64,000 nucleotides of DNA, from NCBI GenBank assembly GCA_947501935.1, contig CANMXU010000004.1:209500-273499 (forward strand), read 5' to 3'. The translations under genes and the position numbers were made by a program. Below, piece by piece: positions 34,657-43,995 of this stretch (position 1 is its first letter; every line of letters begins with the position of its first letter). Origin of the DNA: an uncultured Alteromonadaceae bacterium. GTDB lineage: Bacteria > Pseudomonadota > Gammaproteobacteria > Enterobacterales > Alteromonadaceae. A model generated the notes under the pieces. That model was not told where the DNA came from. It saw nothing but the letters and a program-made list of their open reading frames with translations, and did not search any database.

Positions 34657-35892
34657 ATGTCTGATTGTTGCTCTGCGCCCGGACTAATGCCTTTTGAAAA
34701 AGCGCTTGCTGAAATGCTAAGTGCTATCTCGCCAGTTACTGAAGCCGAGTCGATCGTTATTGAAAACTCACTCGACCGTGTTTTAGCTGAAGATGTGTAC
34801 AGTCCGGTTAATGTACCTCCTCATAATAATTCAGCAATGGACGGTTACGCCTTTCGCATTGAAGACAGAACTAATACCGAACGTTTAACTTTGGTTGGTC
34901 GCTCTATGGCGGGTCAGCCTTTTACTGGCGTTTGCGGTAAAAATGAATGTGTTCGTATTATGACCGGCGCTAAAATGCCTTCGAGTTGTGACACTGTTGA
35001 AATGCAGGAAAACTGTCAGGTAGAAAACGATACCGTGCATTTTTTATCATTTCGAAAAGAAGGTGATAATGTTCGTTACGCAGGTGAAGATATTGCCAAA
35101 GGACACTTACTTTTTGCTAAAGGGCGTAAACTTTCTACCATAGATGTAGGCATGTTAGCGTCACTTGGTGTTGCTAGCGTTGCTGTTATTCGTAAATTAA
35201 AAGTGGCTTTAATTGCCACTGGTGACGAGTTGAAGCAGCCGGGCATGGCATTGACCGACGGTGATATTTATGAAAGTAATAGTCATACTTTAATGGGCAT
35301 GATGACCCGTTTAAATGTTGAAGTGCTTAACTTTGGCATTATTGAAGATGATAAAGCGTCAATTCGAGCGGCCTTTGAACAAGCCGATAAAAACGCCGAT
35401 GCGGTAATTTCATCTGGCGGTGTTTCTGTAGGTGATGCTGATTACACCAAAGAAGTATTAGACGAATTAGGTGAAATTGGCTTTTGGAAAATAGCGATGA
35501 AACCGGGCAAGCCTTTTGCTTTTGGTAAATTACCTAACAGTTACTTTTTTGGCTTACCGGGAAATCCTGTTTCAGCGGTAGTAACCGCGCATTTATTAGC
35601 AATACCGGCTTTAAGTAAAATGCAAAGCTGCCATGCTTATATGCCCATTAAACTGATGGTAAAAACCGCGACTGCTTTAAGAAAGTCTCCTGGTAGAATG
35701 GACTTTCAACGTGGCGTTATAAGTACCAATGCCGCTGGTGAAACCGAAGTGCATTCTACTGGTAGCCAAGGCTCAGGTATTTTATCGAGCATGGCGGTAG
35801 CTAATTGTTATATTGTTTTGCCAGCAGATAAAGGCAAGGTCTGCGCTGGCGAGTCGGTGCAAGTGCAACTATTTGACAGTTACTTAGCTTAA
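34657..35892 (+). CDS. moeA: Molybdopterin molybdenumtransferase MoeA
   Basis: 411 residues (E. coli MoeA 411). Inserts molybdate into adenylated molybdopterin. Seen: Pro-Pro-His-Asn-Asn-Ser-Ala-Met-Asp-Gly-Tyr-Ala, Arg-Ile-Met-Thr-Gly-Ala, Ser-Gly-Gly-Val-Ser-Val-Gly-Asp-Ala-Asp-Tyr, and Gly-Leu-Pro-Gly-Asn-Pro-Val-Ser-Ala-Val-Val. The extra N-terminal Asp-Cys-Cys-Ser-Ala-Pro is common in marine relatives. It is transcribed away from the rest of the cluster and lies close to the FNR box. Confidence 0.97.
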   Translation: MSDCCSAPGLMPFEKALAEMLSAISPVTEAESIVIENSLDRVLAEDVYSPVNVPPHNNSAMDGYAFRIEDRTNTERLTLVGRSMAGQPFTGVCGKNECVRIMTGAKMPSSCDTVEMQENCQVENDTVHFLSFRKEGDNVRYAGEDIAKGHLLFAKGRKLSTIDVGMLASLGVASVAVIRKLKVALIATGDELKQPGMALTDGDIYESNSHTLMGMMTRLNVEVLNFGIIEDDKASIRAAFEQADKNADAVISSGGVSVGDADYTKEVLDELGEIGFWKIAMKPGKPFAFGKLPNSYFFGLPGNPVSAVVTAHLLAIPALSKMQSCHAYMPIKLMVKTATALRKSPGRMDFQRGVISTNAAGETEVHSTGSQGSGILSSMAVANCYIVLPADKGKVCAGESVQVQLFDSYLA

Positions 35893-36055
35893 GTTTACTA
35901 ATTCAATTGAGTTTCCCCGTTCTATTGAGCGAGCGGGTGAAACTATAAAACCTACATTTTCCCCTATCAATAAATTCAGCCAGACAAACACTATGCTGTT
36001 ATACTGTTGCCGAATTACTAATTAATTATTATTCCGCTAAAACAGGATCTTCACT

Positions 36056-37447
36056 TTGAGTCAACTTGCCTTTTCTACCTTGGCGTTATCGCCAGATTTA
36101 CTTAAAAATATTGAGTCTTTAGGTTATAAAACCATGACCGATATTCAAGCACAAAGCTTACCTTATGTTTTAGCAGGTAAAGACGTTATTGCTCAGGGCA
36201 AAACTGGCTCAGGTAAAACTGCCGCTTTTGGTTTAGGTTTGTTAGAAAAACTTAATGTTAAACGCTTTCGTATTCAAAGCTTAATTTTGTGTCCAACCCG
36301 CGAATTAGCTGACCAAGTTAGCAAAGAAATTAGAACATTAGCGCGTACTATTCATAATATTAAAGTATTAACACTTTGTGGTGGTATGCCGTTTGGTCCA
36401 CAAGTTGGCTCGCTTGAGCATGGCGCACATATTATTGTTGGTACGCCGGGTCGTATTGAAGACCATTTAAGTAAAGGCACTTTACGTCTTGAAAATGTTG
36501 AAACCTTAGTACTAGATGAAGCCGATCGCATGTTAGAAATGGGCTTTCAATCGGCGATAGATTTAATTGTTGATAAAACTCCGTTAGGTCGTCAAACCTT
36601 ATTATTTAGTGCAACTTACCCAAAACAAATCGAGTCAATTGCTCAGCGCATTATGGTTAAACCTGTGATGGTTAAATCGACTGAAAGTCATGATAGCAGC
36701 AGTATTGAACAGCATTTCTATAAAATTGAAAATAACGAGCAAGAACGTATTGAAGCGGTACGGTTATTATTATTAGCGTATCAGCCAGAGTCTGCCGTGG
36801 TTTTTTGTAATACCAAACGTGAAACTCAAGAGCTTGCCGATAAGCTAGTTAATTATGGTTTTAGCGTAGCAGCATTACATGGCGATTTAGAGCAAAGAGA
36901 TCGTGACCAAACCTTAATACGCTTTGCCAATAAAAGCGCTTCAGTATTAGTTGCTACCGATGTTGCCGCCCGTGGTTTAGATATAGACGCATTAGATATG
37001 GTGATTAATTATCATATTGCTCGCGACAGCGAAGTACATGTGCATCGCATTGGCCGAACGGGTCGTGCGGGCAGTAAAGGTATGGCGTGTTCAATATATT
37101 CTGATAAAGAAAGTTATAAAGTAGGGCTACTAGAAGACTACCTAGACAAAACCATAGAACCTGAATTATTACCATCCGTGGAAGTACTTAATAAAGCACC
37201 TTATGCGCCTAAAATGACCACCTTGCAAATTGACGGCGGTAAAAAGCAAAAAGTACGTCCGGGGGATATTTTAGGTGCGTTAACCGGTAAAAGCGGTATT
37301 GAAGGTAAACAGGTTGGTAAAATTCAAGTTTTTGATAATTGGGCCTATGTTGCTGTTGAGCGAGCCGTGTTAAAAACAGCATTAAAAAAACTAGCTGAAG
37401 GAAAAATGAAAGGCCGAACCTTTAGAATTAGGCAAATAACCGGCTAA
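36056..37447 (+). CDS. dbpA: ATP-dependent RNA helicase DbpA
   Basis: 463 residues, DEAD-box helicase of 23S rRNA assembly. Motif I is Gln-Gly-Lys-Thr-Gly-Ser-Gly-Lys-Thr, motif II Val-Leu-Asp-Glu-Ala-Asp, motif III Ser-Ala-Thr and motif VI His-Arg-Ile-Gly-Arg-Thr-Gly-Arg. The ~75-residue C-terminal domain (Lys-Val-Arg-Pro-Gly-Asp-Ile-Leu-Gly-Ala onward) is the DbpA RNA-binding domain that recognises hairpin 92, which separates it from RhlE/SrmB. It begins at TTG 36056, after AGGA; no better ATG is seen. Confidence 0.94.
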   Translation: MSQLAFSTLALSPDLLKNIESLGYKTMTDIQAQSLPYVLAGKDVIAQGKTGSGKTAAFGLGLLEKLNVKRFRIQSLILCPTRELADQVSKEIRTLARTIHNIKVLTLCGGMPFGPQVGSLEHGAHIIVGTPGRIEDHLSKGTLRLENVETLVLDEADRMLEMGFQSAIDLIVDKTPLGRQTLLFSATYPKQIESIAQRIMVKPVMVKSTESHDSSSIEQHFYKIENNEQERIEAVRLLLLAYQPESAVVFCNTKRETQELADKLVNYGFSVAALHGDLEQRDRDQTLIRFANKSASVLVATDVAARGLDIDALDMVINYHIARDSEVHVHRIGRTGRAGSKGMACSIYSDKESYKVGLLEDYLDKTIEPELLPSVEVLNKAPYAPKMTTLQIDGGKKQKVRPGDILGALTGKSGIEGKQVGKIQVFDNWAYVAVERAVLKTALKKLAEGKMKGRTFRIRQITG

Positions 37448-37869
37448 ATTACGTAAATAAAAGTAAATTTTTTTTGCGTAAATATTAACCTTTACAACAA
37501 CGCTTAAAAACAAGTCAAAGTGACTTGTTTTGTTAATAAAAAAAGCGGCTTCTAGAAAAGTAGCTAGTAAATAGTTATGCATAAAAAGTGCATGAACTTT
37601 ATTTAGCTACTATTTTTAAAGGCTTAGTCATAAAAAAATTCCCCCTAAGTTTAAATTTTATGGCATGCTTAATCGAAGTAATCGTATGCCTTTATTGGAA
37701 TAATCAGATTAAAAATCAGCTATAAAATTAATAATAAAACTAAAATAATAAGTAAATGCTCAGTAAAAAATAAGCAAAATACTAAGCAAAAATAAAAAAT
37801 TAATTAATAATATAAAAATTTTAAAACAAAAAAGTACCTAACAAATACTAGATAAAACAAGGGAAAATT
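37448..37869. other. AT-rich leader region of the TonB receptor gene
   Basis: 422 bases without a gene. It holds the dbpA terminator at 37507-37531 and then ~300 bases of A/T-rich sequence that must carry the promoter of the receptor gene. I see no Fur box and no clear operator. Confidence 0.6.
37507..37531. terminator. dbpA terminator
   Basis: Perfect 11-bp stem AAAACAAGTCA (37507-37517) / TGACTTGTTTT (37521-37531) with a three-base loop; T-run at its end. Confidence 0.85.
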
Positions 37870-40386
37870 ATGAAGCCTCAAACTAGACAGATCTTTAAAA
37901 GATCTGCACTGTGTCTTGCATTAAGCTCTGCTTTAACTACACCTAACTATGTCTTTGCAGCAGAAACAGATGAAGAAAAAGTCTCGGGTATAGAGCGCAT
38001 TCAAGTTACAGCATCACGTCGTGCATCTACCGTTCAAGAAGCTCCTCTTAACATCACCGCCCTTGATGGCGATGTGATGAAAGATCAAAATATTACCCAA
38101 TTATCAGATGTGGCCCGTTGGGTGCCAGGGTTAACTATTTCTGATCAAGGCGGACGAAATGGTTCGCCAATTATTGTTCGTGGCTTAAATACCAATTCAT
38201 CTGGTCCTGATAATGACGCAGGTACAGTTGCAACTTACGTTGGTGAAATTCCTTTATTTGTTGATATGAAAATTATTGACGTCGAACGAGTTGAAGTATT
38301 AATTGGTCCACAAGGCACCTTATATGGAGCGGGAACTTTAGGTGGCGCAATTCGTTATCTACCCAATAAGCCGATACTTGATGAAATGTCAGGCTCATTC
38401 TATGGCGATGTTTCTAGCGTAGCCCATAGTGATGACTTAGGTGGTGAAGCTGGTTTTGTTTTAAACGTACCTTTTATTGACGATACCTTGGGAATGCGAG
38501 TTGCCTTAAATTATTTAGATGATCCTGGCTATGTTGATTATGCCTACACGGTGCGAGAAGGTGGAGTGTCATTACCAGATCCTGATTGGGATGATGCTTC
38601 AGCAGTAAACAGTAATTTAAAGCGTGTTAATGATGTTAACTTTGAAGAAACCTTAACTGCTAAAGCTATGCTGCGTTGGAAGCCTAATGATGATATAGAT
38701 GCGACATTATCTTATTTTTATCAAAAGCAAGATGTTGGCGGGCGTTCAATCGTTCATGCAAATAGCTTAAGTACCGATAATCCATTATCAACTATTATTG
38801 GTGACTATGAATCTGGTTATCGTTATGTAGAGCCAAGAGAAAAAGAAGACTCGTTAATTAGTTTAGAAATAACCGCCGACTTAGGTTTTGCTGAATTAAC
38901 CTCTGCCACTGGTTACTCTGAGTTCGATGCTGATGGCCAACGCGACCAAACTGACTTACTTGTTCGTTTAGACTACAGCTATGAAGAGTTTCCTGCTTTT
39001 TCTGCACATACCCGTGAAATTGATGAGGCTGAAAACTTCACTCAAGAAATCCGTTTAGTTTCAACTGATGATTCTGCTTTGTCTTGGATTGTGGGTGCTT
39101 ATTATAATACCTCTGAAACTTTCGTTGACAGTCGTGAGTTTACCCCCGGTTTTTCTGAGTATGCAGTGGATTTTTGGGGCTCATATCAAACACGCCCTGA
39201 TTCGTTAGAATACATTTCAGTTGATACAACTGATATTACTGAAAAAGCACTTTTTGGTGAGCTAACTTATCAAGTTACTGAGCAATTAACCTTAATGGTT
39301 GGTGCTCGTTTTTATGACTATAAAGTGACATCTACTTCGGCAGTTGATTTTCCTTTAGCGAATACCGTTTTTGGTTGGTTGATTAATGAAGGTGAACCTA
39401 ATGAAGAGAGAGTTTATTATAGTCAAGATGAAATAAATTTAGACTTTGATAAAATTTCAGCTTCAGATGATGGCAGTTTATTGAAAGTAAATGCCAGCTA
39501 TCAGTTTAGTGAAGATGTGATGGGTTACGCTACTATTAGTGAAGGTTTTAGAATTGGTGGTTCTAACGGTATTGGTTTGTGTGACGAAGGTACTGGTGAA
39601 CAACAAAGTGTTTGTGCCCAACCTGAAGAAGTGCTTTACGAACCAGATACCACCACTAACTACGAGTTAGGTTTCAAAAGTACGTGGTTCAGTAATCAGC
39701 TCCATTTTAATGCTGCGTTATTTTTTGTTGAATGGGATAATGCCCAAGTAGATGGTGCAACCGAAGTGGGTCAACAGCCTATTACTACCAATGCAGCTAA
39801 TGCTGAATCATCTGGTGTAGAAATATCTACACGGGCAATGTTAACCGATAGTCTTATTGCTTATGCAACTTACGCTTATACAAAAGCTGAATTAACCGCT
39901 GATGCACCATTTATGCTGCAAATATTGGAAGATCATGAGGTAGATGCTGGTGTTCCGCAAAGTTATTATGATGGTAGAAATGGCGATCGTCTACCAGGCT
40001 CTCCTGAAACGCAAATATCTGTAGGTGCAACCTATTCCACTGAAGTATTTAGCGATATGGGTTTAGATGTTAACTACGGTCTAACTTATCAAAGTGATAT
40101 CTACTCTACAGTTGGTTTGCAAGGTGACGGTGAAGTTTTACCTGGTTTCGCACTCAATAATATGTCGGCACGTTTATCTGAAGATTTATGGTCAGTAACT
40201 TTCTATATCGATAATATGTTTGATAAATATGCCTACAGCTCGGTACGCCGTAATAAAGGCGATATAGGCTTAGCTAAGCATGATTATATGAATTCTAATG
40301 GTGCTGATATTCAGCGTAATTATGGTCATTATTTAATTACGCCTCGCACTGTCGGAATGCGTTTCGAATATATGTTTGATATGTAA
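37870..40386 (+). CDS. TonB-dependent receptor (substrate unknown)
   Basis: 838 residues: signal peptide ending Asn-Tyr-Val-Phe-Ala-Ala, a plug beginning Ile-Glu-Arg-Ile-Gln-Val-Thr-Ala-Ser-Arg-Arg, and a large barrel ending Glu-Tyr-Met-Phe-Asp-Met. Plug motifs seen: Ile-Ile-Val-Arg-Gly-Leu-Asn-Thr, Glu-Val-Leu-Ile-Gly-Pro-Gln-Gly-Thr-Leu-Tyr-Gly and Leu-Gly-Gly-Ala-Ile-Arg-Tyr. This is the organic-substrate (non-iron) type common in marine Alteromonadales. The ATG follows AAGGG. No Fur box precedes it. An amidohydrolase and a TPR-sulfotransferase follow on the same strand, which points to uptake of a peptide- or amide-bearing ligand. Confidence 0.93.
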   Translation: MKPQTRQIFKRSALCLALSSALTTPNYVFAAETDEEKVSGIERIQVTASRRASTVQEAPLNITALDGDVMKDQNITQLSDVARWVPGLTISDQGGRNGSPIIVRGLNTNSSGPDNDAGTVATYVGEIPLFVDMKIIDVERVEVLIGPQGTLYGAGTLGGAIRYLPNKPILDEMSGSFYGDVSSVAHSDDLGGEAGFVLNVPFIDDTLGMRVALNYLDDPGYVDYAYTVREGGVSLPDPDWDDASAVNSNLKRVNDVNFEETLTAKAMLRWKPNDDIDATLSYFYQKQDVGGRSIVHANSLSTDNPLSTIIGDYESGYRYVEPREKEDSLISLEITADLGFAELTSATGYSEFDADGQRDQTDLLVRLDYSYEEFPAFSAHTREIDEAENFTQEIRLVSTDDSALSWIVGAYYNTSETFVDSREFTPGFSEYAVDFWGSYQTRPDSLEYISVDTTDITEKALFGELTYQVTEQLTLMVGARFYDYKVTSTSAVDFPLANTVFGWLINEGEPNEERVYYSQDEINLDFDKISASDDGSLLKVNASYQFSEDVMGYATISEGFRIGGSNGIGLCDEGTGEQQSVCAQPEEVLYEPDTTTNYELGFKSTWFSNQLHFNAALFFVEWDNAQVDGATEVGQQPITTNAANAESSGVEISTRAMLTDSLIAYATYAYTKAELTADAPFMLQILEDHEVDAGVPQSYYDGRNGDRLPGSPETQISVGATYSTEVFSDMGLDVNYGLTYQSDIYSTVGLQGDGEVLPGFALNNMSARLSEDLWSVTFYIDNMFDKYAYSSVRRNKGDIGLAKHDYMNSNGADIQRNYGHYLITPRTVGMRFEYMFDM

Positions 40387-40409
40387 TTTATATATTTAAG
40401 CATACGATA

Positions 40410-40441
40410 AAAGCATTGTATTACTATTAATACAGTGCTTT
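40410..40441 (+). terminator. Terminator between receptor and amidohydrolase genes
   Basis: 13-bp stem, 40410-40422 with 40429-40441 (AAAGCATTGTATT/AATACAGTGCTTT, one G.U pair), followed by a T-run. It probably makes the downstream genes partly dependent on read-through or an own promoter. Confidence 0.8.
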
Positions 40442-40464
40442 TTTTATGATTAAAAAGGATGGTA

Positions 40465-41742
40465 ATGATGAATTTTAATATGAGTAAAACTTGGTTAGTT
40501 GCCGCAATTTTCATGCTTTCTTGGCAGGTAAATGCGCAGCAAATAATTATTAAGGCTGGCCAGGTCATTGATGTTACTACTGGTCAGATATTAAAAAATC
40601 AATTTATTGTTGTTGAAAATGGCGTGATCACTAAGCTATCTAATCGTGCACCTAAAAAACAAAATAACAGTCAAGTTATCGACCTCTCTAATCAATTTGT
40701 ATTGCCGGGTTTAATGGATATGCATACTCATGTGGTAAGAAATTTATCGAAATCTTTTTATGATAAATACTATCAATCTCCACATCGCGCCACTATTGGT
40801 GGTGTGGTTAATTTAGAAAAAACTTTATTGGCAGGCTTTACTACTATTCGTAATGTTGGTGCTTCTGATTATATGGATGTTGCTTTAAGAAATGCAGTTG
40901 CTGCGGGTGAAATCCCTGGGCCACGCATGGCCGTTTCTGGCCCATCTTTGGGGATTACAGGTGGACATTGTGACAACAACGTACTCAATCATAGCTTTAA
41001 AGAAAAGGGACAAGGGGTAGCAAATGGCCCATGGCAAGTTAGAGAAAAAGTACGTGAGAATGTAAAATATCAAGTTGATGTTATTAAGTTTTGCGCCACC
41101 GGCGGTGTCTTTTCAAAAGGAACCAAAGTTGGCCAACGTCAATATACCCAAGAAGAAATGAACGCCATTGTTGATGAAGCACACACCCATGGTAGAACAG
41201 TTGCCGCTCATGCCCATGGTACTGAAGGTATTGAATATGCAATTAAAGCCGGAGTTGACTCTATTGAGCATGCTAGCTTTTTAGATGCAAAGACTATTGC
41301 TTTAGCTAAAAAGCACGGTACTTATTTATCGATGGATATTTATAATACTGAATATACCTTGAGTGAAGGTTTAAAAAATGGCGTGCCTCAAGAAAATATC
41401 GATAAAGAAAAACAAGTAGGTAAACGTCAACGCGAAAGTTTTACCGCTGCGGTAAAAGCAGGGGTGAAAATGGTCTTAGGTACTGATGCGGGCATTTACC
41501 CTCACGGTGATAACGCTAAGCAGTTAAGTAGAATGACAAAATTTGGTATGACCCCATTGCAAGCAATTCAAGCTGCCACTATTAACAGCGCTGATTTACT
41601 TAATTGGCAAGATAAAGTAGGGCAAATTAAAGCGGGTTTATTTGCTGATATTATTGCTGTTGACGTTAATCCATTAAAAGATATTACTAGCCTTGAACGT
41701 GTTCGTTTTGTAATGAAAAATGGCGTTGTATATAAGAACTAA
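40465..41742 (+). CDS. Exported amidohydrolase (Xaa-Arg/Pro dipeptidase-like)
   Basis: 425 residues with a signal peptide (Trp-Gln-Val-Asn-Ala). The amidohydrolase metal site is complete: Met-His87-Thr-His89, the carboxylated Lys208 (Val-Ile-Lys-Phe-Cys-Ala-Thr-Gly-Gly), His249 and His251 in Ala-His-Ala-His-Gly, Glu-His-Ala and Asp341 in Gly-Thr-Asp-Ala-Gly. The Gly-Gly-His-Cys-Asp-Asn and Lys-Phe-Cys-Ala-Thr-Gly-Gly blocks match binuclear-zinc dipeptidases and carboxypeptidases of the Cc2672/Sgx9260 type, not dihydroorotase or urease types. Periplasmic. Start chosen between ATGs 40459-40468 by spacing from AAAAGG. It lies 22 bases after the receptor's terminator. Confidence 0.87.
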   Translation: MMNFNMSKTWLVAAIFMLSWQVNAQQIIIKAGQVIDVTTGQILKNQFIVVENGVITKLSNRAPKKQNNSQVIDLSNQFVLPGLMDMHTHVVRNLSKSFYDKYYQSPHRATIGGVVNLEKTLLAGFTTIRNVGASDYMDVALRNAVAAGEIPGPRMAVSGPSLGITGGHCDNNVLNHSFKEKGQGVANGPWQVREKVRENVKYQVDVIKFCATGGVFSKGTKVGQRQYTQEEMNAIVDEAHTHGRTVAAHAHGTEGIEYAIKAGVDSIEHASFLDAKTIALAKKHGTYLSMDIYNTEYTLSEGLKNGVPQENIDKEKQVGKRQRESFTAAVKAGVKMVLGTDAGIYPHGDNAKQLSRMTKFGMTPLQAIQAATINSADLLNWQDKVGQIKAGLFADIIAVDVNPLKDITSLERVRFVMKNGVVYKN

Positions 41743-41818
41743 AGTTGAAAATAGTAATGTGTTCAAACTAGCTTGTAAAAGTAAGTTTATAAAATAATTT
41801 GTTAATAATTGGATTTGT

Positions 41819-43417
41819 GTGACCGCGATAATGGCTAATATAACCACCTTACATCAGCAAGCTCAGCAGGCATTAAATAAGGGGGAGTATCAACAAGCTC
41901 ACCAATGTTTAATTGCTATATTACAGCAAGATAAGTACTTTGCAGATGCTTATTTCTTATTGGCTATTATTGCCAGTGATCATCAAAATGTTGATAAAGC
42001 GATTGAACTTATCAAGCAAGCATTAGTACTGACGCCTAAAAAGGCTGAATATTTAGCACAACTTGCTAAGCAATATGCGGCTAAAAATGATCATGTTCAA
42101 GTTTTAAAATTTGCGCAGCAAGTAGCGGCTGAAAAACCACAAGACGCGTTAACACTTGATACATTAGGTGTGGCATATAGCCAAATAGGTTTACATCAAC
42201 AAGCGTTGCCATTTTTTAAGCAAGCTGTGGCAATTAATGATCAAAATCCGAGCTTCTTCTTTAATTTAGGCGCATCACTAAAATTTGTTGGTGACTTTAC
42301 TGCTGCTAGAGTTGCTTACGAAAATACTATCGCCTTAGCGCCTAACTTTACCAAGGCACATGCGGCCTTAACTAGCCTTGGCTCAATTACAAAGTCTGAT
42401 AATCATATTGAAGCTTTATCTGAGCTTTATCAAAAGCTCAAGCGCAGTGATGACTTACTTTATATTGGCCATGCCCTTGCTCGTGAGTATGAAGCTTTAG
42501 GTGATTACCAAAAAGCCTTTCACTATTTAAACCAAAGTAAACAAAACAAACTAGCTGAACTTGATTATGATTTCTCGCAAGATCAAGCAATGTTCAATGC
42601 GCTACATAGTTTGTTTGAACACTCCCAGTCACTTGATGCTCAATTAGGCTCTGAGCAAGGTTGTTCGACTGACGAAGCTATTTTTGTTGTGGGTATGCCA
42701 AGAACAGGCACAACCTTAGTTGAACGTATTATTTCAAAACATCAACAAGTGACTAGTGCAGGGGAATTACAGCACTTTGGCTTATTGTTTAAAAAATTAG
42801 CTAAAACTAGATCAAATAAAGTGATTGATAAAGTCACTATTGAACATTCAACAGGCATCAATTATGCACAATTAGGTAAAGCCTATATTGACAGCACCCG
42901 CGCTATTACCGGAAATACTAAACACTTTGTCGATAAAATGCCGCTTAATATTTTGTATGTAGGCTTTATTCTAAAAGCTTTGCCTAAGGCAAAGATTGTT
43001 TGTTTAGACCGAAATCCACTCGATACTATTGTGAGTAATTTTAGGCAATTATTTGCGGTTAACTTTTCTTATTATAACTACGCTTATGATCTAAAAACGA
43101 CTACTCAGTTTTATCTGGAATTTAAACGCTTAGCCGCTTTATGGTTGCAGCTTTTTCCGGAAAACTTTTATCTAGTGAATTACGAAACTCTAGTGAATAA
43201 TCCTGAGGAGGAGGCTAAAAAAATAGTTGAGTTTTGTGGTTTAACTTGGCAGGAGTCTTGTTTAGCCATTCATGAAAATGTTGCCCCTGTAGCTACTGCA
43301 AGTGCGGTACAGGTTCGTCAGCCGATTAATAATAAGTCGGTGGGCAATTGGCAAAAATATGAAAGCAACTTAGCTGATGTGAAAACGTTATTAAGAAATA
43401 ATAATATAGAAGTTTAG
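41819..43417 (+). CDS. TPR-sulfotransferase fusion
   Basis: 532 residues: about six tetratricopeptide repeats (~5-200), then a sulfotransferase domain. The PAPS 5'-phosphosulfate loop Val-Gly-Met-Pro-Arg-Thr-Gly-Thr-Thr-Leu-Val-Glu-Arg is near residue 290 and the 3'-phosphate block Asp-Arg-Asn-Pro-Leu-Asp-Thr-Ile-Val-Ser-Asn follows about 110 residues later. It has no signal peptide, so the reaction is cytosolic; the acceptor is not known. It starts at GTG 41819 (GGA upstream); ATG 41831 is possible. Gene order with a TonB receptor and a dipeptidase-like enzyme is repeated in many marine and sphingomonad genomes as far as I recall. Confidence 0.9.
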   Translation: MTAIMANITTLHQQAQQALNKGEYQQAHQCLIAILQQDKYFADAYFLLAIIASDHQNVDKAIELIKQALVLTPKKAEYLAQLAKQYAAKNDHVQVLKFAQQVAAEKPQDALTLDTLGVAYSQIGLHQQALPFFKQAVAINDQNPSFFFNLGASLKFVGDFTAARVAYENTIALAPNFTKAHAALTSLGSITKSDNHIEALSELYQKLKRSDDLLYIGHALAREYEALGDYQKAFHYLNQSKQNKLAELDYDFSQDQAMFNALHSLFEHSQSLDAQLGSEQGCSTDEAIFVVGMPRTGTTLVERIISKHQQVTSAGELQHFGLLFKKLAKTRSNKVIDKVTIEHSTGINYAQLGKAYIDSTRAITGNTKHFVDKMPLNILYVGFILKALPKAKIVCLDRNPLDTIVSNFRQLFAVNFSYYNYAYDLKTTTQFYLEFKRLAALWLQLFPENFYLVNYETLVNNPEEEAKKIVEFCGLTWQESCLAIHENVAPVATASAVQVRQPINNKSVGNWQKYESNLADVKTLLRNNNIEV

Positions 43418-43713
43418 CAAGTCGACTAAGCAGACCTTGCTAATTCATTGTTCAAATTTAAGAGTAGCTGATGAAGTGTGACTGGCTGTTTTTTTAGCTT
43501 GTTTATCAAATTGCGCTACAGGTTTTTTAATATTCCCCTTTATTTACTACTCATTACAGCTAGCTTTTATAACGAAAAGCTATTTATTGTACATGTGTGT
43601 AGTATTTCTTGTGTTTTAAAAGTTGTTACACATGACAGTTGAAAGCTTAATTAAATGGAAATCCGAGTAACAAGTATGATTTTTAACTTGGTTATATAAA
43701 TGGAGTAATTAAA

Positions 43714-43851
43714 ATGAGAAGTTTACCGCTTGCTTCCTCACTACTACAACATCTTTACTATTCATACTGTGAGACAATATTGATAACTATATTTTTATTT
43801 AAATTTTTCTTTGCTCTCATTGATAACATCCGTAAGCCGGCAAAAGTTTAG
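43714..43851 (+). CDS. Possible 45-residue membrane peptide
   Basis: An ATG preceded by TGGAG at good spacing opens a 45-codon frame. It encodes a polar/aromatic start (Leu-Gln-His-Leu-Tyr-Tyr-Ser-Tyr-Cys), a strongly hydrophobic run of ~20 residues and a basic end (Arg-Lys-Pro-Ala-Lys-Val). Only the ribosome site, hydrophobic profile and positive-inside tail support it; I know no family. Confidence 0.4.
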   Translation: MRSLPLASSLLQHLYYSYCETILITIFLFKFFFALIDNIRKPAKV

Positions 43852-43910
43852 TGTGATTTTTGAATAATGTTATATTAAGCATAGCGCTAAGATCATTGTT
43901 CGAAAGGAAG

Positions 43911-43935
43911 TGCAGCCGTAATTGCGTCGGCTGCA
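43911..43935. repeat. Short inverted repeat
   Basis: TGCAGCCG (43911-43918) pairs with CGGCTGCA (43928-43935), loop of nine bases. No T-run. It lies between the small ORF at 43714 and the convergent DUF3718 gene and may end one of these transcripts. Confidence 0.5.
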
Positions 43936-43995
43936 TTAAGTATATAGAAGAAGGTAAAAGATTAATAGATTAGTAAGGTACACCCAGCCTTGGAA

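Noticed and set aside
35912..35943. GTTTC...GAAAC inverted repeat after moeA as a terminator
   Set aside because: Imperfect stem and no T-run; left out as too weak.
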